This document shows positions 42,930 to 53,175 of a stretch of DNA of 64,000 nt, piece after piece. This DNA comes from Bacillota bacterium (GTDB lineage: Bacteria; Bacillota_I; Bacilli_A; Izemoplasmatales; UBA1188). Position 1 is the stretch's first letter. Each line of letters starts with the position of its first letter. The stretch is taken from contig JAEYPN010000026.1 in assembly GCA_023410715.1 (NCBI GenBank), positions 62,001-126,000 on the forward strand, read 5' to 3'. The notes beneath the pieces were generated by a model. The model ran no database searches and had not been told where the DNA came from. It saw nothing but the letters and a program-made list of their open reading frames with translations. The translations under genes and the position numbers were made by a program.

Positions 42930-44759
42930 ATGGGCAAAATAATAGGTATTGACTTAGGTACCACAAATTCATGCGTTTCTGTAATGGAAGGCAATGAAGC
43001 AAAAGTTATTGCAAATCCTGAAGGAGCAAGAACCACTCCATCAGTAGTTGCATTTAAAGATTCTGAAATTCAAGTTGGTGAAGTAGCAAAACGTCAAATG
43101 GTTACTAATCCAAATACAGTAAGTTCAATTAAACGTCATATGGGTCAATCATATACAGTTGACATAAGCGGCAAAAAATATACACCACAAGAAATTTCAG
43201 CAATGATTCTTCAAAACTTAAAGAAGACTGCAGAAAGTTATCTTGGTGAAAAAGTTACTGAAGCTGTAATCACCGTTCCTGCATACTTTAATGATGCACA
43301 ACGTCAAGCAACAAAAGATGCTGGCCGTATTGCAGGTTTAGATGTTAAACGTATTATTAATGAACCAACAGCTGCTGCACTTGCTTATGGTATTGATAAA
43401 ACAGATAAAGAACAAACAGTTTTAGTATTTGACCTTGGTGGAGGTACATTCGACGTATCAATCCTTGAATTATCGGATGGTACATTTGAAGTTATCTCAA
43501 CTGCTGGAGACAATGTTCTTGGTGGCGATGACTTTGATCAAAAGGTTATTGAATATTTGGTTAGCGAATTTAAGAAAGAACATGGCGTTGACTTATCAAA
43601 AGATAAGATGGCTTTACAAAGACTTAGAGACGCAGCTGAAAAAGCTAAGAAAGACTTGTCTGGTATTACACAAACACAAATTTCTTTACCATTTATCTCA
43701 ATGACAGCATCAGGACCAGTTCATCTAGATACAACTTTAACAAGAGCTAAATTTAATGAATTAACAGCTGATCTTGTAAAGAGAACTGAAGGACCAGTTA
43801 AACGCGCTTTAAGCGATGCCAAGATGACAGCTAGCGATATTGATCAAGTATTACTTGTTGGTGGTTCAACAAGAATTCCTGCTGTTCAAGAATTAGTTAA
43901 GAATTTACTTGGAAAAGAACCAAACAAGAGTGTTAACCCAGATGAAGTTGTAGCTATGGGTGCTGCTATTCAAGGTGGCGTTTTAGCTGGTGATGTTAAG
44001 GATATTCTACTTCTAGACGTTACTCCACTTTCACTTGGTATTGAAACACTTGGTGGTGTATTTACTAAATTAATTGAAAGAAATACAACTATCCCTACAT
44101 CTAAATCACAAGTCTTCTCAACTGCCGCTGATAATCAACCAGCTGTTGACATTCACGTTTTACAAGGTGAAAGACCAATGGCTCGTGACAATAAGACATT
44201 AGGTAACTTCCAATTAACTAACATTCCTGCTGCACCAAGAGGTGTACCACAAATTGAAGTTAAATTTGATATCGATGCTAATGGTATCGTTAATGTAAGT
44301 GCCAAAGATTTAGGCACAGGTAAATCAGCTAATATCACTATTCAATCTGATTCAGGATTAACTGATGCAGAAATTGAAAGATTAGTTAAAGAAGCTAAAG
44401 ATAATGAAGAAGCAGATAAAGCTAAGAAGGAAGAAGCAGATACAAGAAACGATGCTGACCAAATGATTTTCTTAGCTAAGAAATCTGTAAGCGACCTTGG
44501 CGATAAAGTAACTAAAGATGAAAAAGATGAAGTTGATAAGCATGTCGAAGCAGTTGAAAAAGCTTTAAAAGGTAATAACCTTAAAGAAATTAAAGAAAAG
44601 ACTGAAGAACTTGAAAAAGTAGCACAAAAATTAGCTCAAAGGGTTTATGAAGAACAAGCTAAGAATGCGCAACAACAAGGACCAAAAGAAGAAGGACCAA
44701 AAGAAAATAAAAAATCTGATGATCCAGATGTATTTGACGCAGACTATAAAGAAGTATAA
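42930..44759 (+). CDS. dnaK: Chaperone DnaK (Hsp70)
   Basis: ATP-driven chaperone of 609 residues. The nucleotide-binding domain starts GKIIGIDLGTTNSCVSVMEG, with AYFNDAQRQATKDAGRIAGL, VFDLGGGTFDVS and LVGGSTRIPAV; the interdomain linker reads DILLLDVTPLSLGIET, and the substrate domain and helical lid follow. The C-terminus DDPDVFDADYKEV matches the conserved co-chaperone tail. AAGGAG precedes the ATG. Ordered codon choice suggests high expression. Confidence 0.98.
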   Translation: MGKIIGIDLGTTNSCVSVMEGNEAKVIANPEGARTTPSVVAFKDSEIQVGEVAKRQMVTNPNTVSSIKRHMGQSYTVDISGKKYTPQEISAMILQNLKKTAESYLGEKVTEAVITVPAYFNDAQRQATKDAGRIAGLDVKRIINEPTAAALAYGIDKTDKEQTVLVFDLGGGTFDVSILELSDGTFEVISTAGDNVLGGDDFDQKVIEYLVSEFKKEHGVDLSKDKMALQRLRDAAEKAKKDLSGITQTQISLPFISMTASGPVHLDTTLTRAKFNELTADLVKRTEGPVKRALSDAKMTASDIDQVLLVGGSTRIPAVQELVKNLLGKEPNKSVNPDEVVAMGAAIQGGVLAGDVKDILLLDVTPLSLGIETLGGVFTKLIERNTTIPTSKSQVFSTAADNQPAVDIHVLQGERPMARDNKTLGNFQLTNIPAAPRGVPQIEVKFDIDANGIVNVSAKDLGTGKSANITIQSDSGLTDAEIERLVKEAKDNEEADKAKKEEADTRNDADQMIFLAKKSVSDLGDKVTKDEKDEVDKHVEAVEKALKGNNLKEIKEKTEELEKVAQKLAQRVYEEQAKNAQQQGPKEEGPKENKKSDDPDVFDADYKEV

Positions 44760-44762
44760 AAA

Positions 44763-44788
44763 TAAGAGGCAGATTAAACTGCCTCTTA
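44763..44788 (+). other. Strong stem-loop between dnaK and dnaJ
   Basis: TAAGAGGCAG/CTGCCTCTTA, 10 bp with a 6-nt loop and no T-run. It is more likely an RNA-processing or stability element, or a partial terminator, that lowers dnaJ relative to dnaK. Confidence 0.6.
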
Positions 44789-44814
44789 ATATTGTATAGA
44801 AAGAGGAACCAAGT

Positions 44815-45942
44815 ATGGCAACAAAACGAGATTATTATGAAGTTTTGGGTGTTTCAAAAAATGCCACAGAGGATGAAATAAAAAAAGCCTTTCGATCTTT
44901 AGCTAAAAAGTATCATCCAGATGTTTCTACAGAGGCAAATGCGGAGGAAAAATTTAAAGAGATTCAGGAAGCATACTCCGTATTAAGTGATCAAGAGAAA
45001 AGAGCGCAATATGATCGTTTTGGTCATCAAGCAGAAAATATGGGTCAAGGATTTAGCGGCTTTAGTGGATTTAGCGGTGGATTCGAAGATTTTGACCTAG
45101 GAGATATTTTCTCATCATTCTTCGGAGGCGGTGGTGGTTCTAGAACTCAATCTAATCGTCCACGTAAAGGAGAAGATATTCAAAAACGGATGACCATTTC
45201 CTTTATGGATTCGATTTTTGGTAAAACTGAAAAAATAAAAGTTCAAGTATATGATGAATGCTCAAACTGTCATGGTACAGGTGCTAAAAGCTCATCAGAT
45301 GTTAAAACATGTTCAAAATGTGGTGGAACTGGCCGTGTAATCATTGAACAAACATCACTTTTTGGTAGAACTCAAACCCAAACAACATGTCCTAACTGTC
45401 ATGGTAAAGGCAAAGAAATACTTAACAAGTGTCAAACCTGTGGTGGGGAAGGTATGGTTAAGGTTACTAAAGAAGTGGAAGTTAAAGTGCCTCAAGGTAT
45501 TGAAACTGGTCAACAAATTCGTTTAGAAGGACTTGGAAATAGAGGAATTAATGGTGGACCAAATGGGGATTTATATATTCAATTTGAGGTTCAAGAAGAT
45601 GAAATCTTTGTAAGAGAGGGAAATGATATCTTTGTTGAAGTACCAATCACCTTCTCACAGGCAGCCTTAGGTTGTGAAATTGATGTACCGACACCTTATG
45701 GCCCAGTGAACTTAAAGGTTCCTGCAGGAACACAAAGTGCATCTGTATTTAGAATTCCTGGCAAAGGTGCACCAAATGTTAGAACGAAGATTAAAGGTGA
45801 CGAGAAAGTCGTTATTAAAGTGGTAACACCTAGAAACTTAACACAAGAACAAAAGAAATTATTTGAAAACCTAAATTTAACTTTAGATAAAAAAGAAGAG
45901 ACAACTTGGAATAAATTCAAGAGTTTCTTTAAAAAAAGATAA
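44815..45942 (+). CDS. dnaJ: Chaperone DnaJ (Hsp40)
   Basis: Co-chaperone that stimulates DnaK ATPase activity and delivers substrates. Type I layout in 375 residues: J-domain with YHPDVS (HPD motif, residues about 33-35), Gly/Phe-rich linker (GFSGFSGFSGGFEDF), a zinc domain with four CxxCxGxG repeats (CSNCHGTG, CSKCGGTG, CPNCHGKG, CQTCGGEG), and the C-terminal beta domain. Last gene of the heat-shock operon, followed by a terminator. Confidence 0.97.
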   Translation: MATKRDYYEVLGVSKNATEDEIKKAFRSLAKKYHPDVSTEANAEEKFKEIQEAYSVLSDQEKRAQYDRFGHQAENMGQGFSGFSGFSGGFEDFDLGDIFSSFFGGGGGSRTQSNRPRKGEDIQKRMTISFMDSIFGKTEKIKVQVYDECSNCHGTGAKSSSDVKTCSKCGGTGRVIIEQTSLFGRTQTQTTCPNCHGKGKEILNKCQTCGGEGMVKVTKEVEVKVPQGIETGQQIRLEGLGNRGINGGPNGDLYIQFEVQEDEIFVREGNDIFVEVPITFSQAALGCEIDVPTPYGPVNLKVPAGTQSASVFRIPGKGAPNVRTKIKGDEKVVIKVVTPRNLTQEQKKLFENLNLTLDKKEETTWNKFKSFFKKR

Positions 45943-45968
45943 TACATTTTTTAAGTTAATAAAACTTT

Positions 45969-46009
45969 AAAAGTAAAAATTATGGAACACGTAATTTTTA
46001 CTTTTTTTA
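45969..46009 (+). terminator. Terminator of the hrcA-dnaJ operon
   Basis: AAAAGTAAAAATTA/TAATTTTTACTTTT, 14-bp stem, 9-nt loop, T-run. Confidence 0.85.
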
Positions 46010-46120
46010 ACCTACCAATAGTCCTTATTTCAACAATTATTATTTCTATTCCCAAAATAAATTTTGCTTTAAATATTAATATTTATGATATAATAAAATA
46101 GTTATGGAGGATTTTAATTA

Positions 46121-47830
46121 ATGAAAGCAAGTAAAATGTTAATTTCAACGTTAAAAGAAGCACCAAATGAGGCAATAATCGATTCTCATATTTTAATGCT
46201 TAGAGCAGGATTAATTAGAAAATTAGTTTCAGGTGTATATAACTATTTACCGTTAGGGCTTAAAACGTTAAATAAAATTGAAAATATAATCAGAGAAGAA
46301 ATGGATGAATCAGGTGCTTTAGAGATTTTATCTTCTGCTATTCAACCAAAAGAATTGTGGGAGGAATCAGGCCGCTGGCAAAAATATGGTCCAGAGCTAA
46401 TGCGTTTTACTGACCGCCATGAACGTGAATTTTGTTTAGGACCAACCCATGAAGAAATTTTTACTGATTTAGTTCGTAATGAAATTAAATCAAAGAAAAA
46501 ATTACCAATTAATATTTATCAAATTCAAACAAAATATCGTGATGAACAACGTCCAAGATTTGGACTTATGCGTGGTCGTGAATTTATCATGAAGGATTCA
46601 TATTCTTTTGATATTGATGAAAAAGGTTTAGATGCATCATATCAAAATATGTATAATACATACAAACGTATTTTTGATAGACTACACATTAACTACCAAA
46701 TTGTTTTAGCAGATACTGGTGCTATTGGTGGTTCTGGATCACATCAATTTATGGCCTTATCAAATGTTGGGGAAAGCAACATAATCTATTGCGATTGTGG
46801 TTATGCTGCTGACCAAGAAAAAGCCGAAAGTTTAAAAGAAGATTTTAACTCGAAAGAAGAACCTAAAGACATAATTAAAGTTGAAACACCAAATATTAAA
46901 ACAATTGAAGAAGTAAGCGAATTCTTACATGTCGATAAAAAACAAATTGCTAAATCGCTTGTTTATATGGACATGGCACATGATGAACTTGTTTTAGTAT
47001 TAGTACGTGGTGATAGAGATGTTAACGAGATAAAATTAATCAATAAGTTAAATATTGCAGAGCATGAATTACGACTTGCCACATATGAAGAAATCATAAG
47101 ACTTGATTCGGTTGAAGGCTTTGTTGGCCCAATTAATCAAAAAATTAAAGTTTTAGTTGATGATGAGGTGGCAATCTTAAAAAATATGGTTGTTGGGGCA
47201 AATATAAAAGATCATCACTTAATGAATGTTAACTTTAAACGTGATTTTGATGGTGAAATTATTACCTTAAGAAACACATGTGAAAATGATTTATGTAAAG
47301 TATGCTCAAAACCTCTTAAACTTGAAAGAGGAATTGAAGTTGGTCAAATCTTTAAATTAGGTACAAAATATTCTAAACCAATGAACTGTACTTATCAAGA
47401 TGACAATAACAATTTAGTTCCAATGGTTATGGGATGTTATGGTATTGGAGTTACAAGAACAATGGCTGCTATTATTGAACAATATCATGATGAATTTGGT
47501 ATTAAATGGCCAATTAATGTTGCACCATACCATGTAGTAGTTGTGCCAATCTCTTATGATGATGAAATTCAAAAGAACGAAAGTTTAATTATTTATGATA
47601 AACTAAGAAAAGCAGGATTAGAAGTAATTCTAGATGACCGTGATGCAAAACCAGGATTTAAATTTAAAGACTGGGAATTAATTGGTATTCCATTTTCTAT
47701 TGTTATAGGAAGAAGAGCAAGCGAAGGCATCTGTGAACTTAAGAGTCGCTTTACCCTTGTAAAGGAAGAATTAACTTTTGATGACGCCATTGACAAGGTG
47801 GTAAAAATTGTGAAAGAAAGCATCTTTTAA
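46121..47830 (+). CDS. proS: Prolyl-tRNA synthetase
   Basis: Class II aminoacyl-tRNA synthetase that charges tRNA-Pro. The bacterial-type (ProS type I) layout is present: motif 1 region SGVYNYLPLGLK, motif 2 FRDEQRPRFGLMRGREFIMKDSYSF-like core, an editing INS domain (about 230-390; CDCGYAADQEKAE then YbaK-like LVLVLVRGDRDVNEIKL), motif 3 GCYGIGVTRTMAAI, and the anticodon domain at the C-terminus (DDRDAKPGFKFKDWELIG). Length of 569 is normal. Own TATAAT upstream and a terminator downstream, so transcription is separate from the SMC operon. Confidence 0.97.
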   Translation: MKASKMLISTLKEAPNEAIIDSHILMLRAGLIRKLVSGVYNYLPLGLKTLNKIENIIREEMDESGALEILSSAIQPKELWEESGRWQKYGPELMRFTDRHEREFCLGPTHEEIFTDLVRNEIKSKKKLPINIYQIQTKYRDEQRPRFGLMRGREFIMKDSYSFDIDEKGLDASYQNMYNTYKRIFDRLHINYQIVLADTGAIGGSGSHQFMALSNVGESNIIYCDCGYAADQEKAESLKEDFNSKEEPKDIIKVETPNIKTIEEVSEFLHVDKKQIAKSLVYMDMAHDELVLVLVRGDRDVNEIKLINKLNIAEHELRLATYEEIIRLDSVEGFVGPINQKIKVLVDDEVAILKNMVVGANIKDHHLMNVNFKRDFDGEIITLRNTCENDLCKVCSKPLKLERGIEVGQIFKLGTKYSKPMNCTYQDDNNNLVPMVMGCYGIGVTRTMAAIIEQYHDEFGIKWPINVAPYHVVVVPISYDDEIQKNESLIIYDKLRKAGLEVILDDRDAKPGFKFKDWELIGIPFSIVIGRRASEGICELKSRFTLVKEELTFDDAIDKVVKIVKESIF

Positions 47831-47849
47831 TAAAAAAGATGCTCTTTTT
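47820..47849 (+). terminator. Terminator of proS
   Basis: GCATCTTTT/AAAAGATGC stem with a short loop and T-run, overlapping the final codons. Confidence 0.8.
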
Positions 47850-47937
47850 AATAAAATATCATAAAAAGGTGTCGAAAAGGTTTACAGATATGATATAATT
47901 AATAAGAAATATGCTTAATTTAAAGGATGTGGTTTCA

Positions 47938-49350
47938 GTGGATTTCGAAAGAATATTACCGGATAATTTTTTCAATCTTTTTCAATCGAAACACCGTGAT
48001 TTATATATAGAAGCATTAATTTTAATTTACAAGGAATATGAAAAAGGTTCGATTTTAGGGATGAATCGTGATGTGGCCGTTGAAATATTACTTGATTACT
48101 TAGAAAAAAATGCTGTAACGATTGATGATGAAGAAAATGGCAATGCAGAGATTGTAGAAAAACGGGAGCAGACCTATTATATAATCAGAAGAATTGAAAA
48201 GTGCGGTTGGATTGATATTGATGTAACGAATGATTATGTTCAAATTTTGAATTTTCCTGATTATGCCATCACATTTGTGACTGCTTTTATGGAAATTAAG
48301 AAAAACAGCCAGTTTAGTTTATTTGCAGATAATAATGATATTGAAGCAGAAAATCATTTTAAGGGATATATCTTTACTATTTATTCTCTTTTAATGAATG
48401 AGTTTACTAGTGAATATGGTATGATGCTTGATCAAGTATACAAAAATACCATTCAGTTTATTAGAGAACTTAGAAAAGTCGATCAAAGGCTTAAAGATTA
48501 TATTAATGGTATTTTTGAAAGAACAGAAATAAAAGATTTGATGGAGTTACTTATTTCTTATAAAAATGAGCTTGCTGATCAAGCTTACTATAAATTAAAA
48601 ACTTCTGATAATGTTAATAAATATCGTTTAGAAATAATAAAGAAACTAGAAGATCTTCAATCAAATGCTTTGATTATGAATATGATTGCTAATGAACAAT
48701 TAGTTTTAAATAATTATGATTTTGATTTATCACTTGAAAGAGTTAATAAAAAAATTAATGACATCATCGATATTTTTAATTCATTAGATCAAGTAATTGA
48801 TGAAATCGATAACAAGAACAGAACATACGTTAACCAAACTATCGCAAAAATTAAGTATATCTTAAATAGTGATGTGGATATCCTAGGTGAATTAAATACG
48901 ATTATGCGTTTTATGAATCGTGCAATTGTAAATGATAGGACTGATTTTGCTTTAGATAAAATTAAGAACCTTTTTACATTAAACAAAGTTCAAAGCTTAA
49001 GTCAAAAGAGTTTAACGACTATTCGTGGTACTTATGAAAGAACAGAAATGAATGTTTTAAATAGTGTGATTGTCGATAAAGCGGCTTTAACAGAAGAATT
49101 TTATAAAACATTCTCATCTAAGTATACTGAAAATTCAATCATTGATTTTATTCATGATAAGTTAGAGCCATTTACATACTTACAAGCATCAAAACTCATT
49201 TCTTCTGATCCAACAATGGAAGATATTATTAAGCTTCTTTATATCGTTGTATATTCATCAACGACTGATGAATATGATATTACCCCTACTCGTGAGATTA
49301 TTCAGTGTGATGAGTTTGACCTTTATGATTTTATTATAACAAGGAGATAG
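47938..49350 (+). CDS. jetA: Wadjet type III JetA-like protein (DUF5716; MksF/kleisin-like)
   Basis: First subunit of a JetABC SMC complex, by family resemblance the kleisin of the assembly. The N-terminal sequence FERILPDNFFNLFQSKHRDLYIEALILIYKEYEKG fits the conserved start of DUF5716/JetA type III. An N-terminal winged-helix-like region (to about 150), a central helical stretch (about 170-330) and a C-terminal region with RETEMNVLNSVI-type helices follow. GTG 47938 is preferred: the -10 TATAAT at 47894-47899 would start transcription near 47906, almost on the alternative ATG at 47911, and AAGGATGTGG lies before the GTG. Followed 3 nt later by jetB. Family assignment is from memory of motifs, not a profile search. 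Confidence 0.72.
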   Translation: MDFERILPDNFFNLFQSKHRDLYIEALILIYKEYEKGSILGMNRDVAVEILLDYLEKNAVTIDDEENGNAEIVEKREQTYYIIRRIEKCGWIDIDVTNDYVQILNFPDYAITFVTAFMEIKKNSQFSLFADNNDIEAENHFKGYIFTIYSLLMNEFTSEYGMMLDQVYKNTIQFIRELRKVDQRLKDYINGIFERTEIKDLMELLISYKNELADQAYYKLKTSDNVNKYRLEIIKKLEDLQSNALIMNMIANEQLVLNNYDFDLSLERVNKKINDIIDIFNSLDQVIDEIDNKNRTYVNQTIAKIKYILNSDVDILGELNTIMRFMNRAIVNDRTDFALDKIKNLFTLNKVQSLSQKSLTTIRGTYERTEMNVLNSVIVDKAALTEEFYKTFSSKYTENSIIDFIHDKLEPFTYLQASKLISSDPTMEDIIKLLYIVVYSSTTDEYDITPTREIIQCDEFDLYDFIITRR

Positions 49351-49353
49351 AAT

Positions 49354-49959
49354 ATGATATTAGAAAATTTTGAACAATTAAATAAAGACCAAAGACAGAC
49401 TTTCGCTGATATTTGTAATAAACTTCTATCTTATTCTTTTTTAGCTAAAGATAAAAAAGATAATAAAGATCAATATTATTTTGTTATCAATTATAAGCAT
49501 TATTTTGATGAAATTTTTAGTGTATTAGGGCATGAACTAATTGTTAATCGGGAACTAGGGGCGATTCAGTTAATTAATTCTAATTACCAAAGTACAATGC
49601 ATTTAAAAAGGGAAGAAAGTTTAGTTTTACTAATTATACGCATTTTATATCATGAAAAATTAATAGAGACCACTTTAAACGATAATGTGGTAGTGACTGT
49701 TTCGGATATTCATGATAAATATGATTTACTAGGATTTAAAAGAAAAATATATAAAACAGAGCTTGAAAGAACACTACGATTATTTAAAAGATATAATCTA
49801 ATTGAAAATATTGGGGAAATTGCTCAAAGCGCGACAAAGTTAATTATTTATCCGACAATAACGATGGCTATTTCGACAACAAATATTCAAGATGTTTATA
49901 ATTATATTAATCAGTTGAATGTTGAAGAGGGAGACAAAGGAAATGAAAAAGTTAACTAA
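49354..49959 (+). CDS. jetB: Wadjet JetB-like protein (DUF4194; MksE-like)
   Basis: A 201-residue protein of the size and style of the KITE (kleisin-interacting winged-helix) subunit of Wadjet/MksBEF complexes. It shows the DUF4194 pattern: a helical N-terminus, YFVINYKHYFDEIFSVLGHELIVNREL, LKREESLVLLIIRILYHEKL, then a winged-helix-like half (YDLLGFKRKIYKTELERTLRLFKRYNLI). It binds the kleisin and DNA in homologous systems. Starts 3 nt after jetA; its end overlaps jetC by 17 nt. Confidence 0.75.
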   Translation: MILENFEQLNKDQRQTFADICNKLLSYSFLAKDKKDNKDQYYFVINYKHYFDEIFSVLGHELIVNRELGAIQLINSNYQSTMHLKREESLVLLIIRILYHEKLIETTLNDNVVVTVSDIHDKYDLLGFKRKIYKTELERTLRLFKRYNLIENIGEIAQSATKLIIYPTITMAISTTNIQDVYNYINQLNVEEGDKGNEKVN

Positions 49960-52900
49960 GATTCGCTTAATTAATTGGCACTATTTAGATAATGAAACGA
50001 TTGCCGTTAAAAATAATATTCTCATTACTGGTCAAAACGGAACTGGTAAGTCGACGATTCTTGATGCGATTACTTTTGTTTTAACAGCTGGCGATCAAAT
50101 GTTTAACTTAGCCGCAAATGATAAAGGTAAACGTGATTTAAGAGGTTATGTTAAATGTAAGCTTGGTTCTTCAGAAAAAGAGTATCTTCGTGATTATGAT
50201 GTTACTTCGCACATTGCTTTAGAGTTCTATTCGGAAAAACAAAATAAGTTTTTTGTAGTGGGAACTGTCATTGATGTAGTTGGTGAAATTAACGCCGTTA
50301 CACCAATATTTTATAGTAAAGCAGGGCAAATGGACGAATCGATGTTTGTAAGAGAAGATGGTTATGTTAAAACAGCAGCTGAATTTAAAAAGACTAAATC
50401 CGCTGATGAATATTATTTAACTAAAAAAGACGCTAAATCAGCTTTCAGAGCCCGTTTTGGTGGCGTTAGTGAAAAATATTTTAAACTAATACCTAAAGCT
50501 TTAGCTTTTAAACCAATTAACGATGTTAAAGAGTTCATTTATCAACACCTTTTAGAAGAAAAATCAATTGATGTTGAGAATATTAAGGATTCAATTAGAG
50601 CTTATAAAGAATTTGAATTAATTTTAAAAGAAATTAAGACAAAGATTGAAGACTTAAAGGATATGACAAGTCTTTATGAAGAAATTATTGAAAACAGAGA
50701 AAAGAAGATCTTTTATGAATATTTAATTAAAGTTATTGATGTTGAAAATCACAAGATTTTAGTCAAAAATAAAGAAAAAGAAATTGATAAATTAAATATT
50801 GAGTTACAACTTAAGAAAAATGAAATTCAATCAATAGATGATGAATTTGATAATTTAGATGAACGTAGTAAAGAAATATATGCGACATTACAAAATGATG
50901 AAGAATTCAATGCGGAAGAGGTTTTTGAAAAAGAAAAACTAAAACTTACGCAAGAATTACAAAATGCTAATAGTAAAAAGCGTAATTATTTTGAAAAAGT
51001 GAAAGCTTTAAAAAATAATTTAATAGATGTTAAAGAAGTTAATCCTGATGTATATCAAAGAATTATGAAGGTTAATTTTGATGACGTAACAAAAGAAAAT
51101 ATCGGTAAATTGAAAGTTGAATTATTATCAATTAATAAAATAATTAGTGAACGAATTATCAAAGCATATAATGATAATGCCTTTAATGATAGTCGTCGCC
51201 AAACATTGCTTATTGAATTAAATGAAGTATATAAGACACTCAAGGAACTAGAAAATAATAAGATTTCTTATAATCCACAAATTGTTTTTTTACGCAATCA
51301 AATTATGTCAGGCTTAAAACAAAAATATGGTTATGACATTAGCGTTCATATTTTAGCTGAATTACTTGAGGTTACTAAACCTGAGTGGCAAGATGCTATT
51401 GAAGAGTATTTATCATCTACTAGATTTAATTTAATTGTTGAACCTCGTTATTTTGATGATGCCTTAAAAGTTTATAATGACGTCCGTGGTCAAAAATTAT
51501 TTGGAGTTGGTTTAGTTAATACGAAGAAGATTGGCTCATTTAATAATTATCAACCTAATTCGATGGCTTCAATCATTAAGACTGATAACGCTGATGCTCG
51601 CCATTACATTAACTTTATAGTTGGTAATCTTATTTTATGTGAAAACGTTTATGATTTAGAAAAATATAATCAAGCTATCACGATGGATGGTATGTTATAC
51701 AAATCATTCGTAGTTAGAGCTCTAAATAAAAATATTGAAAAACCATTTATTGGTAAAGGCGCATTAGGTAAACAAACTGAAAAGTTCCATGCTTTAGCCA
51801 TTGAAAAGAAAAATGAATATCAAGAACTTCAACAAAAAATTTCAGCAATAAATGCAAATATAAGTCAGTTAGAATCAGCTGATTTAAAGGAAATCATTGA
51901 TTTAGTAGATATTAATATAAGCGCCTTTAACTTAAAAGAAAAACTAGATAACTTGCAAGCAAAAGCCCGCCATATGAGTGATCATGGTATTAACGATTTA
52001 CGTCATGAATATGAACTTATTAAGCAAGAAATGCGCACGTTAAATATGCGTAAAAATACCCTTTATGAAGAGCTTGGTTCAATCAGAACAAATATTGATA
52101 AGGCTCATCAGGCTATCTTAACATTACAAGATGAAATAAGAAGCTATAGTGAAGAATTAGCAGGTTTAGCCGCTAATAATGTTCACTTAGAAAAACAAGT
52201 TTATGACACTTATAATAATGAAGTAGCTAATCAAAAGAACGTAGAAAAAGTTCAAAATGAATATCATAAGCTAATTGATGTTGAATTACGCAACATCAAG
52301 AGTTCTGATGATCTGCTTTCACAAAAACAATTTAAATATACGACTAAATATAATTTGGCCTATCCTTTTGGTTTTGAAAATATGGATTATTATTTAAAAG
52401 AACAGGACAAGCTAATTAAGTCAGAACTTGTTAAGTATGAAAGTAAAGTACGTGAATCAAGAGAATCGGCTGAAAAATTATTCAAAGAGGATTTCTTATC
52501 AAAATTAAGAAACTATATTATGACAGCTCAAGATGAAATTCAAAAAATCAATTTGACCTTAAAGAAAATTAAATTTGGTCAAGATACTTATGAATTTGTC
52601 TTCCCTAAGAGCAAAGAATACAGTTCCTTCTATGAAATGGTTACAGATGACGCTAATATTTCAGAAGGATTCGGTATATTTACTCAGGATTTTGAAAGAA
52701 AATATGCCCGTCAATTAGAAGAATTATTTGACGATTTGGCCAAAGATGAACTTAATAATAATGGTAGTTTGAGTAAATATACAGATTATAGGACATATAT
52801 GGATTATGATCTTAGGATTTATAGTGCCGATGAAGAATTTATGTACTCTAAAATTTCTAAAGAAAAATCCGGTGGAGAAACCCAAATTCCATTCTATGTT

Positions 52901-53173
52901 GCGGTTATTGCCTCATTTGTAAGACTTTTTGATCAAGCTACTAAGACAGGCTTAAATGATTCTGTTGGTTTAATTTTATTTGATGAAGTCTTTGATAAGA
53001 TGGACCCAACAAGAATTAAAGCCATGATGGAATTCATCAAAAACCTTGATGTACAAATAATCTTAGCTACTCCACCACAAAAACTTGATGGGTTAGCTGA
53101 ATATACTGATACCCAGGTTGTAACGCTTAGAACAGGTAAACGTGCAACGACATATCAAACAATTAGAAAATAG
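49943..53173 (+). CDS. jetC: Wadjet JetC-like SMC/MukB-type ATPase
   Basis: SMC-family ATPase of 1076 residues that would dimerise and extrude DNA loops. Head motifs are split between the ends: Walker A GQNGTGKST (about residues 30-38) near the N-terminus, ABC signature KEKSGGETQ (about 972-980) and Walker B LILFDEVFDKMD (about 1010) near the C-terminus. Between them are two long coiled-coil stretches (about 225-400 and 590-800) around a hinge-like region that includes GYDISVHILAELLEVTKPEWQDAIEEYLSS-type residues. ATG 49943 after GAGGGAG/AAAGGAA is preferred over ATG 49919. All ATPase motifs are intact, so the complex should be active. The nuclease partner JetD is not encoded next to it. Confidence 0.88.
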   Translation: MKKLTKIRLINWHYLDNETIAVKNNILITGQNGTGKSTILDAITFVLTAGDQMFNLAANDKGKRDLRGYVKCKLGSSEKEYLRDYDVTSHIALEFYSEKQNKFFVVGTVIDVVGEINAVTPIFYSKAGQMDESMFVREDGYVKTAAEFKKTKSADEYYLTKKDAKSAFRARFGGVSEKYFKLIPKALAFKPINDVKEFIYQHLLEEKSIDVENIKDSIRAYKEFELILKEIKTKIEDLKDMTSLYEEIIENREKKIFYEYLIKVIDVENHKILVKNKEKEIDKLNIELQLKKNEIQSIDDEFDNLDERSKEIYATLQNDEEFNAEEVFEKEKLKLTQELQNANSKKRNYFEKVKALKNNLIDVKEVNPDVYQRIMKVNFDDVTKENIGKLKVELLSINKIISERIIKAYNDNAFNDSRRQTLLIELNEVYKTLKELENNKISYNPQIVFLRNQIMSGLKQKYGYDISVHILAELLEVTKPEWQDAIEEYLSSTRFNLIVEPRYFDDALKVYNDVRGQKLFGVGLVNTKKIGSFNNYQPNSMASIIKTDNADARHYINFIVGNLILCENVYDLEKYNQAITMDGMLYKSFVVRALNKNIEKPFIGKGALGKQTEKFHALAIEKKNEYQELQQKISAINANISQLESADLKEIIDLVDINISAFNLKEKLDNLQAKARHMSDHGINDLRHEYELIKQEMRTLNMRKNTLYEELGSIRTNIDKAHQAILTLQDEIRSYSEELAGLAANNVHLEKQVYDTYNNEVANQKNVEKVQNEYHKLIDVELRNIKSSDDLLSQKQFKYTTKYNLAYPFGFENMDYYLKEQDKLIKSELVKYESKVRESRESAEKLFKEDFLSKLRNYIMTAQDEIQKINLTLKKIKFGQDTYEFVFPKSKEYSSFYEMVTDDANISEGFGIFTQDFERKYARQLEELFDDLAKDELNNNGSLSKYTDYRTYMDYDLRIYSADEEFMYSKISKEKSGGETQIPFYVAVIASFVRLFDQATKTGLNDSVGLILFDEVFDKMDPTRIKAMMEFIKNLDVQIILATPPQKLDGLAEYTDTQVVTLRTGKRATTYQTIRK

Positions 53174-53175
53174 TT

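Noticed and set aside
49943..53173. SbcC or RecN assignment for the SMC-like protein
   Set aside because: The upstream DUF5716- and DUF4194-like partners and the KEKSGGETQ signature near the C-terminus point to the JetC/MukB-like group; SbcD is absent.
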